Notes under the pieces: generated by a model
Database searches by the model: none
The model's input: only the letters and a program-made list of their open reading frames with translations
What the model was told of the DNA's origin: nothing
Shown: positions 46,121-57,997 of the stretch, piece after piece
How the letters are laid out: the number at the start of each line of letters is the position of its first letter
Numbering within the stretch: position 1 is the first letter of the stretch
Program-made: the position numbers and the translations under genes
Source: Monodelphis domestica
Taxonomy: Eukaryota; Chordata; Mammalia; Didelphimorphia; Didelphidae
DNA length: 64,000 nucleotides
Assembly: GCF_027887165.1 (NCBI RefSeq)
Contig: NC_077232.1
Span: 4,729,895 to 4,793,894 of the forward strand
Direction: 5' to 3'

Positions 46121-46345
46121 GAGTGGCAGCTGAATGGTTCAGTGTATTGAGATCCAGGCCCAGAGACAGGAGGTCCTGGGTTCAAATCTGGCCTCAAACA
46201 CTTCCTAGCTCTGTGACCCTGGGCAAGTCACTTAACCCCCATTGCCTAACCCTTACAACTCTTCTGCTTTGGGACCAATACCCAGTATTGATTCTAAGAT
46301 GGAAGGTAAAGGCTTAAAAACAAACAAATAAATAAATAAATAAAA
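46121..46345 (+). mobile_element. SINE type A with AAAT-rich tail
   Basis: Forward copy ending 'gaaggtaaaggcttaaaaac', then an (AAAT)n tail that abuts the L1 that follows. Confidence 0.9.
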
Positions 46346-46361
46346 ATATAAAGATGAAATA

Positions 46362-47615
46362 ATAAATAAATTAGGTGAACATAGAATAGTATACCTGTCA
46401 GACCTGTGGAAAGGAAGGAATTTAAAACCAAGCAAAATATAGAGAATATTACAAAATGTAAAATGAATGACTGTGATTATATCAAATTAAAAAAGTTTTT
46501 GTACAAACAAAACCAATGCAACCAAAATTAGAACAAAATCAACAAACCAGGAGAACATTTTTATAACAAAACTCTCTGACAAAGGTTTAATTCCCCAAAT
46601 ATATAAGGAACCAAGCCAAATTCACAAAAAAAAAAATCAAGCCATTCCCTAAATGACAAATGGTCATGGGTCATGAATAGGCAGTTTTCACACGATTAAA
46701 TCAAAACTATCAATAAGCACATGAAAAAGTATTCTAAATCCCTCCTGATTAGAGAAATGCAAATCAAAACATCTCTTGAGATACCACCTCACACCTATTA
46801 GATTGGCCAATATGGCAGCAAAAGAAAGTGATAAATGCTGGAGGTGATGTGGCAAAATTGGGACATTAATGCATTGCTGGTGGAGTTGTGAATTGATCCA
46901 ACCATTCTGGATGGCAATTTGGAACTATGCCCAAAGGGTGCTAAAAGAATGTCTGTCCTTTGATCCAGCCATAGCACTGCTGGGTTTGTACCCCAAAGAG
47001 ATAATAAGGAAAAAGACTTGTACAAGAACATTCATAGCTGCTCTTTGTGGTGGCAAAAAATTAGAACATGAGGGAATTCCCTTCAATTGGGGAATGGATG
47101 AACACATTGTGGTATATGTTGGTGATGGAATACTATTGTGTTGAAAGGAATGATGAACTGGAGGGATTCCATATGAAGACCTCCAGGAATTGATACAGAG
47201 TGAAAGGAGCAGAACCAGAACATTTTACACAGAGACTGATGCATTGTAGCACAACTGAATGTAACTGATTCTGCTATTAGCAGCAATGCAATGACCCAGG
47301 ACAATTCTGAGGGACTTAGGAGAAAGAATGTATCCACATCCAGAGGAAGAACTGTGGGAGTGGAAACACAGAAGAAAAACAACTGCTTGATCACATGGGT
47401 CAATGGGGACATGATTGAGGATGTAGACTCTAAAGGATCACCCTAGTGCAAATATTAATAATATGGAAATAGGTCTTGATCAATGATACATGTAAAACCC
47501 AGTGGAATTGCTCATTGGCTATGGGAGAGGGGATGGAGGAGGAGAGGGAAAGAACATGAATCATGTAACCAAGGGAAAATATTCAAAATTAATTAATTAA
47601 AAAAAACTTAATTAA
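46362..47615 (+). mobile_element. L1 3' end, ORF2 3' part plus 3' UTR
   Basis: Forward marsupial L1, truncated at the 5' end. ORF2 end landmarks: 'gatccaaccattctggatgg', 'tgctgggtttgtaccccaaa', 'gacttgtacaagaacattca'. In one frame these read AIALLGLYPKEIIRKK, the usual L1 ORF2 C-terminal motif. The 3' UTR includes 'agtgaaaggagcagaacc' and 'gtaaccaagggaaaatattc' and ends in an A-rich tail near 47615. The best-preserved L1 3' end in the window, still without an intact ORF. Confidence 0.92.
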
Positions 47616-47619
47616 AAAA

Positions 47620-48245
47620 AAAGAATGCCTACCCTTTGACCTAGCCATATCTGCTGGGTTTGTTCCCCAAAGAGATAATAAGGAAAAAGACTTGTACATG
47701 AATATTCATAGCTGCGCACTTTGTGGTGGCCAAAAATTGGAAAACGAGGGGATGCCCATCAATTGGGGAATGGCTGAACAAATTGTGGTATATGTTGGTG
47801 ATGGAATACTATTGTGCTAAAAGGAATAATAAAGTAGAGGAATTCCATGGAGACCTCCAGGAAGTGATGCAGAGTGAGAAGAGCAGAACCAGGAAAACAT
47901 TGTACACAGAGACTGATACATTGTGGCACAATAGAATGTAACTGACTTTGCTACTAGTAGTAATGCAATGACCCAGGACAATCCTGAGGAACTTACATGA
48001 AAGAAGCTCTCCACATACAGAGAAAGAACTGGGGGAGCAGAAACCCAGTGGTAAGACATAGGACTGATCACATGGTTCAAAGGGGATGTGATTAGGGTTT
48101 TGATGCTAAAAGATCGCTCTACTGCAAATGAACAATGTTACATGTATAACCAGTGGAACTGCTTGTCAGCTCCAAGAAGGGGGAGGGAAAAGTCAGGAAT
48201 CATGTAACCATGGGAAAATAGTCTAAAATTTTAAAATACCATAAA
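47620..48245 (+). mobile_element. Second L1 3' end in tandem
   Basis: Starts within the ORF2 end ('gaatgcctaccctttgacct') straight after the A-tail of the previous copy and repeats the same order to 'gtaaccatgggaaaatagtc'. It is a separate 5'-truncated insertion, somewhat more diverged in the 3' UTR. Confidence 0.88.
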
Positions 48246-49670
48246 AAATTCCTTCCCTGACCCTTTACTCCCATGGCCCCCCTCCTCTACCCCATCACCA
48301 TGCAAACAGAATGAGCAGATCCAAGAAAGCAATGCCCATTCGTGGAGAGAAGAGAGATCGCCAGGGATAAGGTTGGCATCAATAAGAGACCCCAGAAAAC
48401 ACTCCATCTCAGCCAAGGTGGGGGACCACAGGTGTATGATGCTGCACATGGCATCACATGCTTTCCATTTCTCATCTAACAATTTTCTCCTTGGTTTTTG
48501 CCCTCATTTACTCTGAGAGATGGTCTTCTGGGAGAGAACTGGTGGAAACGCTGATGTAAAAGCGAAAGAGAGCATCCAAATCGAGTTCTAAAAATATTCC
48601 CCCTGTTTAAGGCCAAAAATCTAGATAATGATCACTGCTATTAGAAAGAGCCTGATAATGTCCTGCTGTAGCCCTGGAACTCCCCGCCCTGGTCCCCTCT
48701 CACTGATGTGAGACGATGTGGCCCCCTAGTCAGCTCTTGCCCAGACAGATTTTGTTTTTCTCTGTTAGCCCGACACTTAGTGCTGTAGCTGGCACATAGT
48801 AGGTATGTAATAATGTCTCCTTCATCCATTGGTCCGTCCTCTTCTCATTGTCAGATGCTTCCATGTCAGCACACAGCCCCTTGGAACACTCATCAGACCA
48901 GTGAGAAAAAGTAACTGGCATTAATTAGCCAGAATTTGTCATGCAGTCAGATGGGCACAGGAGTCTTGGGGGTGGCAGCAGATCCCCGACCCCTGGACCT
49001 GCTTCCAGGCCAACCATCATGGCCAGACAATACCCACAGAAAAGGAGCCGGCCCTCCCTCCCTAGCTGCCACCCAAAGGCAACTGATTGTTTGCAATGGC
49101 AGGCAGAGGATTTGGTAGTTGATCCTGGAGGTACCGGGGAGCCATTGAAGTTCATAGAGTTGGGGGAGGAGTGGTGAAGTGGAGCTCTAGAATAATCACC
49201 TTGGCAGTAGCCAGGAAGATGGATTGGGATGGGAAGCCAGAGGGGGCAGAGAGACCCATTCAAAGGGGATGCGGGCTTGAACCAAAATGGCGGCCAGATG
49301 AGTGGAGATGTGGGACCACAAGAGAGATGGCTGAACTAAGTGCCCGCACCGCCCTGCATGAGTGGTCCTTTCAGCCAGATATTGATTGACTATTGACTAT
49401 TGGCCACAGGCAAGCTCAGATGAGGGTTTGTGGGTGCCCAAGTCAAGTGTGGTCTGTAGCAGGCTCAGGGGTGGCACATGAGGAAAGACTCCTATAAAGC
49501 AAACTCTAGACAGGATCCAGCGGAAATAATTCCTGGGGGAGTCCTCGGTGTTGAGGGGGACAGAGAAAGGCTTCTTGTAGAAGGTGGGAGGTTAGCCAGC
49601 ACTCCGAGGAAGCCAAGAGGAGGAGATGAGGGGGAGCAGCCAGGGAAAAGGCTCAGAGTAGAGATGGCAG
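48246..49670. other. Intergenic, no gene seen
   Basis: No domain-like frames. 49105-49160 and 49490-49660 carry blocks of the unnamed old repeat ('ggagccattgaagttcatag', 'gaggagatgagggggagcag'). An ATGGCGGCC stretch at 49284, similar to a YY1 site, opens only four codons. Confidence 0.4.
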
Positions 49671-49671
49671 G

Positions 49672-49811
49672 TCTAGAGATGGGAGACACTTCCTAGCTGG
49701 GTGACCCTGGGCCAGTCACTCTCCCCATTGCCCAGCCCTTGCCACTCTTCTGCATTGAAACCCATACATAGTCCTGATTCTCGGATGGAAGGGAAGGACT
49801 TTTTAAAAAAA
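49672..49811 (+). mobile_element. SINE type A, 5' part missing
   Basis: 'cacttcctagctgggtgacc', 'cattgcccagcccttgccac', 'aaacccatacatagtcctga', 'ttttaaaaaaag'. Confidence 0.85.
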
Positions 49812-49974
49812 GAGTCTATACCTTTCATGGCACTGGACTTCATTCATTCAGGGGTGCTTTATTAGGCGCCTACTGTGTGCAAGATGAGGAGGAGATGGAG
49901 ACCAGTCAAGGGAGACGCCTGCCCCGAGGAGGTCATGCTTCTCTGGGGACACAGATCATGGCAGGGAAAATCAG

Positions 49975-50960
49975 GCAAGGCTTCACCGTAGGAGGCGGGC
50001 CCCGAGCCGCGCCACAGAGGGAACCGGACAGTCCAGCACAGACCCTGGACACGGCCTGCGCACGTCCGGCGGGGGGACAGGAGTTACGGTGAAGCACGGC
50101 TGGGCGGGGGGTCGTTTGGGGAAGATGAGCGCTAAGGAGGGCCGGAACCCGGGCCCGAGCCGGCAGGCAGCCCCTTGCAGGGCACAGAGGTCCAGTCCCT
50201 GCACCTGCCTCAGTGGGCAAAGAAAGGCGTGAGGGGAAACGCTCAGTGGCCAGGCATGAAGCCCTCCCCGGCCCCCCCACCCTGGGGCCCAGCCGGGGCT
50301 CGGCCTAGTGCTCAGCCAGGGTTTCAGGAGCAAAGGGCAGGAGGGGCGACGGCCGGCCGGCCTCCGGGCTGCCCGCTCAGGCCTGGGAGCTCCCCGCAGT
50401 CCATTTGGCTTCCCCGGGGCAGGCCAGGGCAGGGCTGGGAGCTGGCCGGGTCCATTAGAGCCGCCTCACTTTCCGGTTCCTGCAACCAGCCGAGGCCTAA
50501 TGCAGGCCCTCTGCGGCCCCTCAGGCCCCTCGGGGAGCCGCCGCGCACTTAGCCGTCCATTTAGCGCTTCTCCACCCCGGCTGGGAAGGCCCTTCCCACC
50601 GCCGAGGCTCCATTATTGGGCCCCTCCACGCGCGCTCCGCGAGTGCCTGGGAGGCCGATGGGGTGCCTGCCCTGGGCCGGGGGGCCGCCCCCCCCCAGGG
50701 CTGCAGGATGGACCGTCCCTCCCCGGCTAGGCGGGAGCCTCAGTCGTCTCCAGGACACAGACGGGAAGGTCCCAAGTGAAGAGCCACCCCGAGCATCTCC
50801 GAGCCCCCGAGGGAGCCCCGCGAAGGTTCAGGTGAGGGCGGCGCCTTCGGTCACTTCTCGGGGCCCCTCGAGCCCCCCCACGGCCGGATCTCCCCCCCAT
50901 TCCTCTCCCTCCAACAAAGGCAAGAGCAGAGGGGTCAGACCTGCCGCCTCTGGAACCAGC
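49975..50960. promoter_or_regulatory. CpG-rich region between the MRGPRD genes
   Basis: About 1 kb dense in CpG and G/C (for example 'gccccgagccgcgccac' near 50000, 'ggagccgccgcgcacttagc' near 50534, 'ccacgcgcgctccgcgag' near 50625). It is the strongest CpG island-like stretch outside 62-63 kb. No exon is recognisable on either strand, so its role is unknown. Confidence 0.45.
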
Positions 50961-50984
50961 TTACGCTGCAGCTAGAGGGCAGTG

Positions 50985-51362
50985 GGACGGCTCCGGGGAG
51001 GGAGAGCCGGGCCTGGGGACGGGAGGTCCTGGGTTCGAATCTGCTGGATGTCCCTGGTCCAGCCACTGACCCCACTGCCTGGCCCTGGCTGCTTCTCCAT
51101 CTTGGAATGGACACTGAGGCAGAAGACAGTTTGACAAAAGAGGCAGAACCACATTAAAGCACACGCTTGGATGTGGCTCCTTGTGAACCCTCCCCTTCCA
51201 TCTTAGACTCAGTACTGGGTGCTGCTTCCAAGGCAGAAGAGCACAGAGTGCTCGGCAAGGGGGGTTCAGTGACTGGCCCAGGGTCACACGGCTGGGGTGT
51301 GCCTGAGGCCAGACTGGAACCCAGGACCTCCCGTCTCCAGGCCTGATGTCCAGCCCCCCCAG
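50985..51362. mobile_element. Two SINE type A pieces, head to head
   Basis: 50985-51135 forward ('gggaggtcctgggttcgaat', with internal deletions) and 51185-51362 reverse ('gggtcacacggctggggtgt', 'ggaacccaggacctcccgtc'). Both are CpG-richer than other copies, in keeping with the local composition. Confidence 0.75.
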
Positions 51363-52815
51363 TAAAAGGTCCGCAGGGATATCACCCTTTGGGGGTGCTA
51401 GAAGGGGGCTCTGATCACCCTTCCCAGGACGTGGCCCGGGCGCTGCTCGCTGAGCACCCCTTGGGAAAGGGCGAATCTGCGGAGTGGGTGCTCTGGAGGC
51501 CACCCCAGGCTCTGCCAGGAAGGGAGTGAATCCCGGGGCGCCATCGGCGTCGTGGGGGTTTGGGGAGCTTCTGTGTAAACGCTGCAAATCCCCCCGCAGA
51601 CCGGGCGAGCTGGGGAGCAGGGGAAGCGCAGGGCACCCAGGAATGAAAGGCCACCCAAGGCACCATTCACCGTCCTCACTGCCTGGGCACAGCAGGATCC
51701 GGGGGAAGAGCCGGACCGAATCCCATCAAAGAAAGGAAGCCTGGGAAGGAGGAGAAGGGCTGCCCTGACCCAGGAGGGGAAATGGGTGGGCCAGGGGTGG
51801 GGGATGAGGGAGCCCCCCGACTCTGGGTCACAGCCTCTCCCCAGGTGGCCATCCTCCTCCTCTAGAACCCACCAGCCCACTGTGTGACCCTGGACAAGTC
51901 CCTTGCCCCCACCGTCTAGCCCTCCCACTCTTCCGGGGGCTGAGAAAACAAAGAATCGGCCGGGCCAGAGTCCAGGCTCCCCAGAGGCCGGACAGGAGTG
52001 GGCTGACCAGCCACTGGTTGTGGAGGGAGGCGTAGGAGAGGTCGCCGAGTCCGTCCAGCCCCTCGCCTCGACTCCCTGCTCTGGCACACGGGCCGACTGT
52101 CCAAAGAAGACGTCTTCCTCTTCTTTCATCATCACGAGGCATCATCCCGTCATCTCCTCGTCTCGAATCCGGAGCTCGCCCTGGCTTGTTCTCAGATCTC
52201 ATAGCCGGGTTCGGGGGCCGCTTGGGGGGGGGGGAGGCAGGGCGGAGTCTGGCCATGAGGGGCCAGGAAGACCAAAGGGCAGCGGGGCAGCCGGGGCTCC
52301 AAGGCGTTCGTGGTCACACAGAGGAGTCCCTGTTGGGTCCTGGAGGTGCCGGCAAGCCCCTGGAGCTTCCTGGGGGCTGTGGGGTCACCCTGGGGCTTTA
52401 GGGCGATCGCTCCAAGGGGAGAATGACCGGGAATGGGGAGACGCTTGAAGCAGGACCAAGCAGCGAGTGGACTGGGGGTCCCTTTACTGGTGAGCTTGAA
52501 GGGAGCCTCCTCCAGCGCACGCAGGGCGGGCGCCTTCCCACATTGACTCTTCCCTCTTGATCCTGTCTAAAGCTGCCGTTCACATGCTCTGCCCCTGAGG
52601 GCCACGTCCCGTCTCTTGCCTTTCTTGGGATCCCCAGCCTTAGCGCCAAGCCGGCACATAGTAGGTACTTACTAAATATTTATTGATTGGTGATATTATT
52701 CCTATTTTACAGATGAAGAAACTAAGGCTCAGAGACTCTCACTCATCTAGAAAAGCAGAAACATTCATTTAATATCCCTTTTTTGGACCATGAAAGCAGA
52801 GATTAAAAATTAATT
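51363..52815. other. GC-rich intergenic, no gene seen
   Basis: Several overlapping frames on both strands lack recognisable domains. There is a SINE type A scrap near 51875-51942 ('tgtgaccctggacaagtccc') and a MIR-like scrap near 52690-52745. Confidence 0.4.
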
Positions 52816-52817
52816 GA

Positions 52818-53203
52818 GAGATGGCTCAGTGGATGGAGAGCCAGGCCTGGAGATGGGAGGTCCTGGGTTCAAATCTGCCCTCAGACACTGCCCAGCTGGG
52901 TGACCCTGGGCAAGTCACTTCACCCCCATTGCCTAGTCCTTATTGCTCTTCTGCCTTGGAACCAATACACAATATTGACTCTAAGACAAAAGTTACGGGT
53001 TAAAAAAATTAGTTGAGGGAGCAGTTGGGGGGCTCAGTGGATGAAGAGCCAAGCCTAGAGATGGGTGGTCCTAGGTTCAAATGTGACCTCAAACATGTCT
53101 TAGCTGTGTGACCCTGGACAAGTCATTTAACCTAGCCCTTACTGCTCTTCTGCCTTGGAACCAATACACAGTACTGATTCCAAGATGGAAGGGGAGGGTT
53201 TTA
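52818..53203 (+). mobile_element. Two SINE type A copies in tandem
   Basis: 52818-53009 and 53014-53203, both forward, each with its own 'ttggaaccaatacaca' and 3' end. The first is preserved better. Confidence 0.93.
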
Positions 53204-53399
53204 AGAACAATTCATTCACTAAATCACTTAATCCTAAAGAATGGGTGGGCCAGGGAGTAAATCACAGAAATAATCAATCATTTCATGAAAGATATTGACA
53301 ACAATGAGACGATAGATCAGAATTGGTAGGATGCAGCCAAAGTAGTTCTTGGAAGAAAATGCAAATCTCTAAATGGTCTTATTGATAGACAGAAAGAGC

Positions 53400-53401
<2 letters not shown>

Positions 53402-53455
<54 letters not shown>
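53402..53455. repeat. (AC)27 microsatellite
   Basis: Pure AC run within the L1 remnant. Confidence 0.98.
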
Positions 53456-53457
<2 letters not shown>

Positions 53458-53518
53458 AGACCAACAAATTAAAACCTCTCAATTAAATGTTAAAATAGAA
53501 ATCTTGAAAATTAAAGGA

Positions 53519-53720
53519 GAGGAGCAGCTGGGCGGCTCAGTGGATTGAAAGCTGAGTCTAGAGACAGGAGATCCTGGGTTCAAATCTGACATCAGACACT
53601 TCCTAGCTGTGTGACCCTGGGCAAGTCCCTTAATCTCCATTGCCTAACCCTTACCTCTCTTCTGCCCTAGAATCAATACACAAATGACTCTAAGATGGAA
53701 GGTGAGAGTTTAAAAAAAGA
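53519..53720 (+). mobile_element. SINE type A, inside L1
   Basis: Forward full-length copy: 'gagcagctgggcggctcagt', 'ggagatcctgggttcaaatc', 'aatcaatacacaaatgactc', 'ggtgagagtttaaaaaaaga'. Confidence 0.93.
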
Positions 53721-54088
53721 ACAACAAAGGACAGATAACTAAAATTGGAAAAAAAACATTGAGCAAATAACTAAAATTAGGTGCTGCCTTTTTGTTTTTT
53801 AATATATTTTAGCATTTTGATACATTAAATACACCTGCTTACACACTTTAAAATTTCAGAAATTAGAAATAATAAGAATTCTAACTGATTGTGAAACTGG
53901 GTAGCAGTGAGTAGTTATTCTCTTTTCTTCCCTTTTATTTTTGTCCCTTCATTGAGTATGGACAAAAACTTTAAAGAAATAACTAGAGAAAGCAAAATAA
54001 GCAGAATTGGCAGCATAAAGATAATTTCCCCAATTCTGCCTTCAATAAATGCTAGTCACCATTATAAATTTATATCTCCCCTGAAGAA

Positions 54089-54745
54089 TTGAGGATTATT
54101 TTCTCCCTTCCTCTCTCCCTTGCATCTCTCCTTCCTTCCTTTCCTCCTTCCCTCCTTCCCTCCCTCCTTACTTCTTTCTTTCCTTCCCTCCCTCTCTATT
54201 TTCTTCCTTCTTTCCCTGCTTCTGTCTTTTCTTCCTTCCTTTCCTCCTTCTTTCTCTCCTTTCCTCTTTTCTTCCCTCCCTCCCTTTTTACTTCCTTGCT
54301 TCCTTTCTTCTTTCCTTCCCTCCTTCTCTCCTTCCCTCCCTCCCTTTGTACTTCCTTCCTTCCCTCCCTTCCTCTCTCCTTCCCTCCCTCCTTACTTATT
54401 TCTTTCCTTCTCTTCCTCTATATTTCCTTCCTTCTTTCCCTCCTTCTTTCTTTCCTTCCTTTCCTTCTTCCTTCTCTCTTTCCTCCCCTCCCTCCCTTCC
54501 TCTTTGTTTCCTTCCTTCCATCCTTCCTTCTCTCCTTCCCTCTTTCCTTCCCTCCCTCCCTTCTTCCTTCCTTCCTTCCTTGCTTCCTTTCTTCTTTCCT
54601 TCTTTCCTTCCATCCCTCCTTCCCTCCCTCCTTCTCTCCTTCCCTCTTTCCTTCCCTCCCTCCCTTTTTACTTCCTTCTTCCCTCCTTCCTTCCCTCTCT
54701 CCCTCCCTCTCTCCTTTCTTCCCTCCTCCCTTCCCTCCCTCCCTC
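54089..54745. repeat. (TTCC)n/(CTCC)n polypyrimidine array
   Basis: About 650 bp of irregular CCTT/CCCT repeats on this strand, sitting between two parts of the L1. The 220-residue Pro/Ser/Leu/Phe frames are compositional. Confidence 0.97.
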
Positions 54746-55564
54746 AGTGTTGCCTTTAAAAAAAATGAATAACAAACAAGGCATTTGTTAATTTGATTTT
54801 TTTAAAAATAAAAGAAAAAAGCCAAATTGTCAGGCTCAGAAATAAAAAAGGTGAATTTACACAAAGAGGAAATAAAAGCCATGATTAGGAGCTATTTGGC
54901 CCAATTATTTGCTAATAAAACTAACAATCAAAGTGAAATGGGTGAATAATGACAAAAATATAAATGATCTAAATTAAGAGGGCAGGAAATAGGATACTTA
55001 AATAACCCTAATGTAGCCAAATAAATGGAACAAGCCATAAATGAATTCCCACAGGAGAAAGGCTCGGGAGCAGATGATTGTGTAAGTGCCAAACATTTGG
55101 AGGATAATGAATTCTAATACTACAGAAACGTGGTGGGGTCTAAAGGCAAAGAAGGATTCTCCTGAAGTCCTTCTATTACACCCAAATGGTCTTGCTAGGA
55201 AAAGTCAAAACGGGAAGAAAATGATTGACCAATTTCCCTAATGAGTATTGCTGTAAAAATGTCAATAATAGAGTGACTATATACAATATTAGTAAATAAT
55301 GGACTAGAGGAGAGACTGCAGCAATACATCACCAAGAGGATCCACTGCGACCAGGCTGGGCTCATGTAAGGAATGCAGGGCTGCTTCAGTCCTTGGAAAG
55401 CCACAGAGCACATTAATAATAAAAACACCCAAAGCAGGATTATTTATTTTGTAGATGCTGAAAAAGCTCTTGAGAAAATAAAATCACAATTCCTATTCAA
55501 CAAAAGCAAACCACTTGCAAGCACAGCAATACATAGAGCTTCCCTTAAAATAATAAGAAGCACT

Positions 55565-55772
55565 GGGGCAGCTGGGTGGCTCCGTGGATTGAGAGCCAGT
55601 CCTAGAGATGGGAGGTCCTAGGTTCAAATCTGGCCTCAGACACTTCCCAGCTGTGTGACCCTGGGCAAGTCACTTGACCCCAATTGTTTAGCCCTTACCA
55701 CTCTTCTGCCTTGGAACCAATACACAGTATTGACTCCAAGACAGAAGATGAAGGTTATTTAAAAAAATAAGA
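55565..55772 (+). mobile_element. SINE type A, inside L1
   Basis: Very well-preserved forward copy: 'gggcagctgggtggctccgt', 'gggaggtcctaggttcaaat', 'ggaaccaatacacagtattg'. Confidence 0.95.
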
Positions 55773-55909
55773 AGAAGAAGCACCAATTTTAAACCCAAGA
55801 GAAAGTATTCTCTGTAATAAGGATCCACTAGACGCCTCTAAAGAGTGCAAATGAGGCGAGGGTGTCCATGGTCACCATTGCTAGTCCATTTTGACCTAGA
55901 AATGCTTCT

Positions 55910-56120
55910 TGTTCACTCATTTCTCAGTCATGGCCACCTCGTGATCCCATCAGAGTTTTTTTGGCAGAGATGCTGGAGTGGTTGGCCATCTCCATCTCCA
56001 AACAGGGTTCAGTGACTTGTCCAAGATCTCACAGTCAGTAAGTGTCTGAGGCCAGATTTGAACCCAGGAAGAGGAGTTGGTCTAACTCCAGGCCCCGGCA
56101 CTCTATCCATTGAGCCCCAA
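55910..56120 (-). mobile_element. SINE type B, inside L1
   Basis: Reverse copy with an internal deletion: 'tctcagtcatggccacctc', 'ttttttggcagagatgctgg', 'gatttgaacccaggaagagg', 'ctctatccattgagccccaa'. Confidence 0.85.
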
Positions 56121-57396
56121 CTGTAGCAATTATAACAAGAAAAAGAAATCATTCCAGGCCAGACCCATCAGATTACCAAAGGATGAATTCACCGAACTAA
56201 AAAATAACAGAATTCATCAGAAGGAACAAAAGATCAAGAGCATCAAAGGAATCAGTGGAAAACATAGGAAGGAGTGGGGGGCGGGGGGGAGAGGGGGGGC
56301 TCCCAGTGGCTGTTCTCTGACTATTCTACAAAGTTATCAATCTGGTCCTGAGTAAGAAATGAAGTCTTCAGTGGAACAGATTAACTATACAACACAGAGA
56401 AGCAAATGAGCCCAGTGACCTAGTGTTGGGCAAACCCAAATGTTAGGGCAAAGTCTGTTGGGAAAATCAGAAAGTATCCTGGCAGAAGCCTAGGTCTAGA
56501 CCAATGTCACACAGCTCCAAACAGTACCTGATTTAGACAGAAAGGCGGCCATCCTAAGCCTGAGAGGATTCAACTGGCAGATCAGGAAAGAGTCCACAAG
56601 CAAACCAGGTAGAGAGAGTCACAGGAGGTAAAGTGGATCATATCAAATTTAAGTTCTGGCACAGACAAACCCCCTGAAGCTAAAACTAGACGAAAAATGG
56701 GAAATGGGGGTGGGGTCTGTGCCCCAAATTTCTCTGATAAAAATCTCATTTCTAACACACATAGAGAATGGAATCAAATTTATAGGAATAAGTCATTCCC
56801 CAATTGACAAATGGTGAAAGGATAGAAATAGATAGTTTTCAGAAGAAGAAATCTAAACTATCAATAACCAATATGGCTAACTCACTAAAAATGAGAAAAA
56901 CGTAAATTTAAACAACTTTGAGTTCATAAATATGAAATTATAACAACATCACAATCATCAGATTAGCTATGATGATAGAAAAAGAAAATGACCAATTTCG
57001 GAAGAGATATGAGAAATAGGGATACCAATGCATTGTTAGTGGAGCTGTGAGCTGGTCCAAATATTCTGGAGAACAATTTGGAACTATGCCCAAAGAGCTA
57101 TAAAACTGTGTATACTTGTATGAAGGGGATTAAAAAAGACCTGGGGAGACTTATATGAACAGATATAAATGAAATGAGCAGAACCAGGAAAACTGACACA
57201 GTAACAGCAAAATTGTAATGATGATCAACTGTGAAAGACTTAATAATGACCCACCACAACACCAAAGAACTCTTAACATTTTTATTTTAATAACAAATTT
57301 CCATGAATTTTATGAAGTTATATAATCCAAAATGTCTCCTCCCTCTAATGAACTCTTGACAGAACATGCTGGATTAAAGGTCAGAATAAAGGCTAT

Positions 57397-57728
57397 TTTC
57401 CTTCCTTTCTTCCTTTCCTCCTTCCTTCCTTTCTTCTTTTCCTACCTTCCTTCTTTCCTTCTTTTTATTTCTTTCCTTCCTTTTTTCTTTCTTTCCTTCT
57501 TTTTTCTTCTTCTCTTCCCCTTCTTTTCCTTTCCTTCCCCCCTTCATCCTTCCTTCCTTCCTTTCTTTCCTTCCTTCCTCTCTTCCCCTTTTTTCTTTTC
57601 TTCCTTTTTCCTTCCTTCTTTCTCATTCCTTCCTTTCTTTCTTTCCTTCCTCTTCCCCTTCTTTCTTCCTTTATTTCCTTCCTCCCTTCATCCTTCCTTC
57701 CTTTCTCTTTTTCTGCTTTTATTTTTCC
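57397..57728. repeat. (CTTT)n/(CCTT)n polypyrimidine array
   Basis: About 330 bp of TTCC/TTTC repeats, ending some 270 bp before the MRGPRD coding start. Confidence 0.97.
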
Positions 57729-57952
57729 CTTTATGGACATAGCTAATAAGGGATTTGTATATGATTATACATATGTGTAATGGGTTTTGTTTTTCTTGCC
57801 TTCTCAATGTGGAGGGGAGGGAAAGAATGTAGAACTGAAAATAAAATAAATTTGAATTTTTAAAAAGTGCTTTTGGCAGAGGAGACAGGGCTCACTGCCT
57901 TGTTCAGTTTCCTCATGGAGGTATGATTGACTTATTTTTATTCTTCCTTAAC

Positions 57953-57954
57953 AG
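57953..57954 (+). promoter_or_regulatory. MRGPRD: Candidate splice acceptor before MRGPRD ORF
   Basis: 'cttatttttattcttccttaacag' type tract (AG at 57953-57954), 43 nt ahead of the ATG. The position matches the acceptor of the paralogue at 43750. Confidence 0.65.
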
Positions 57955-57997
57955 GGATTTCCTGCATCAGTCTCATCATCTTCCTATCAAGATAACA

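Larger units (their letters stand above)
53210..57300 (+). mobile_element. L1, about 4 kb, broken up by other repeats
   Basis: Forward L1 ORF2 remnant. 53230-53510 has the ORF2 part with 'cctaaagaatgggtgggcca' and 'ggatgcagccaaagtagttc'. 54830-55560 has the reverse transcriptase part, where NTQSRIIYFVDAEKALEKIK corresponds to the L1 DAEKAFD region. 56125-57290 has the 3' part with 'gcccaaagagctataaaact' and 'agcagaaccaggaaaactg'. It is interrupted by SINEs at 53519, 55565 and 55910, a (CA)n at 53402 and a TTCC array at 54089. Many changes; not active. Confidence 0.8.

Noticed and set aside
51398-52135. 245-codon minus-strand frame in GC-rich DNA
   Set aside because: No recognisable domain, low-stop composition, and overlapping frames on the other strand.
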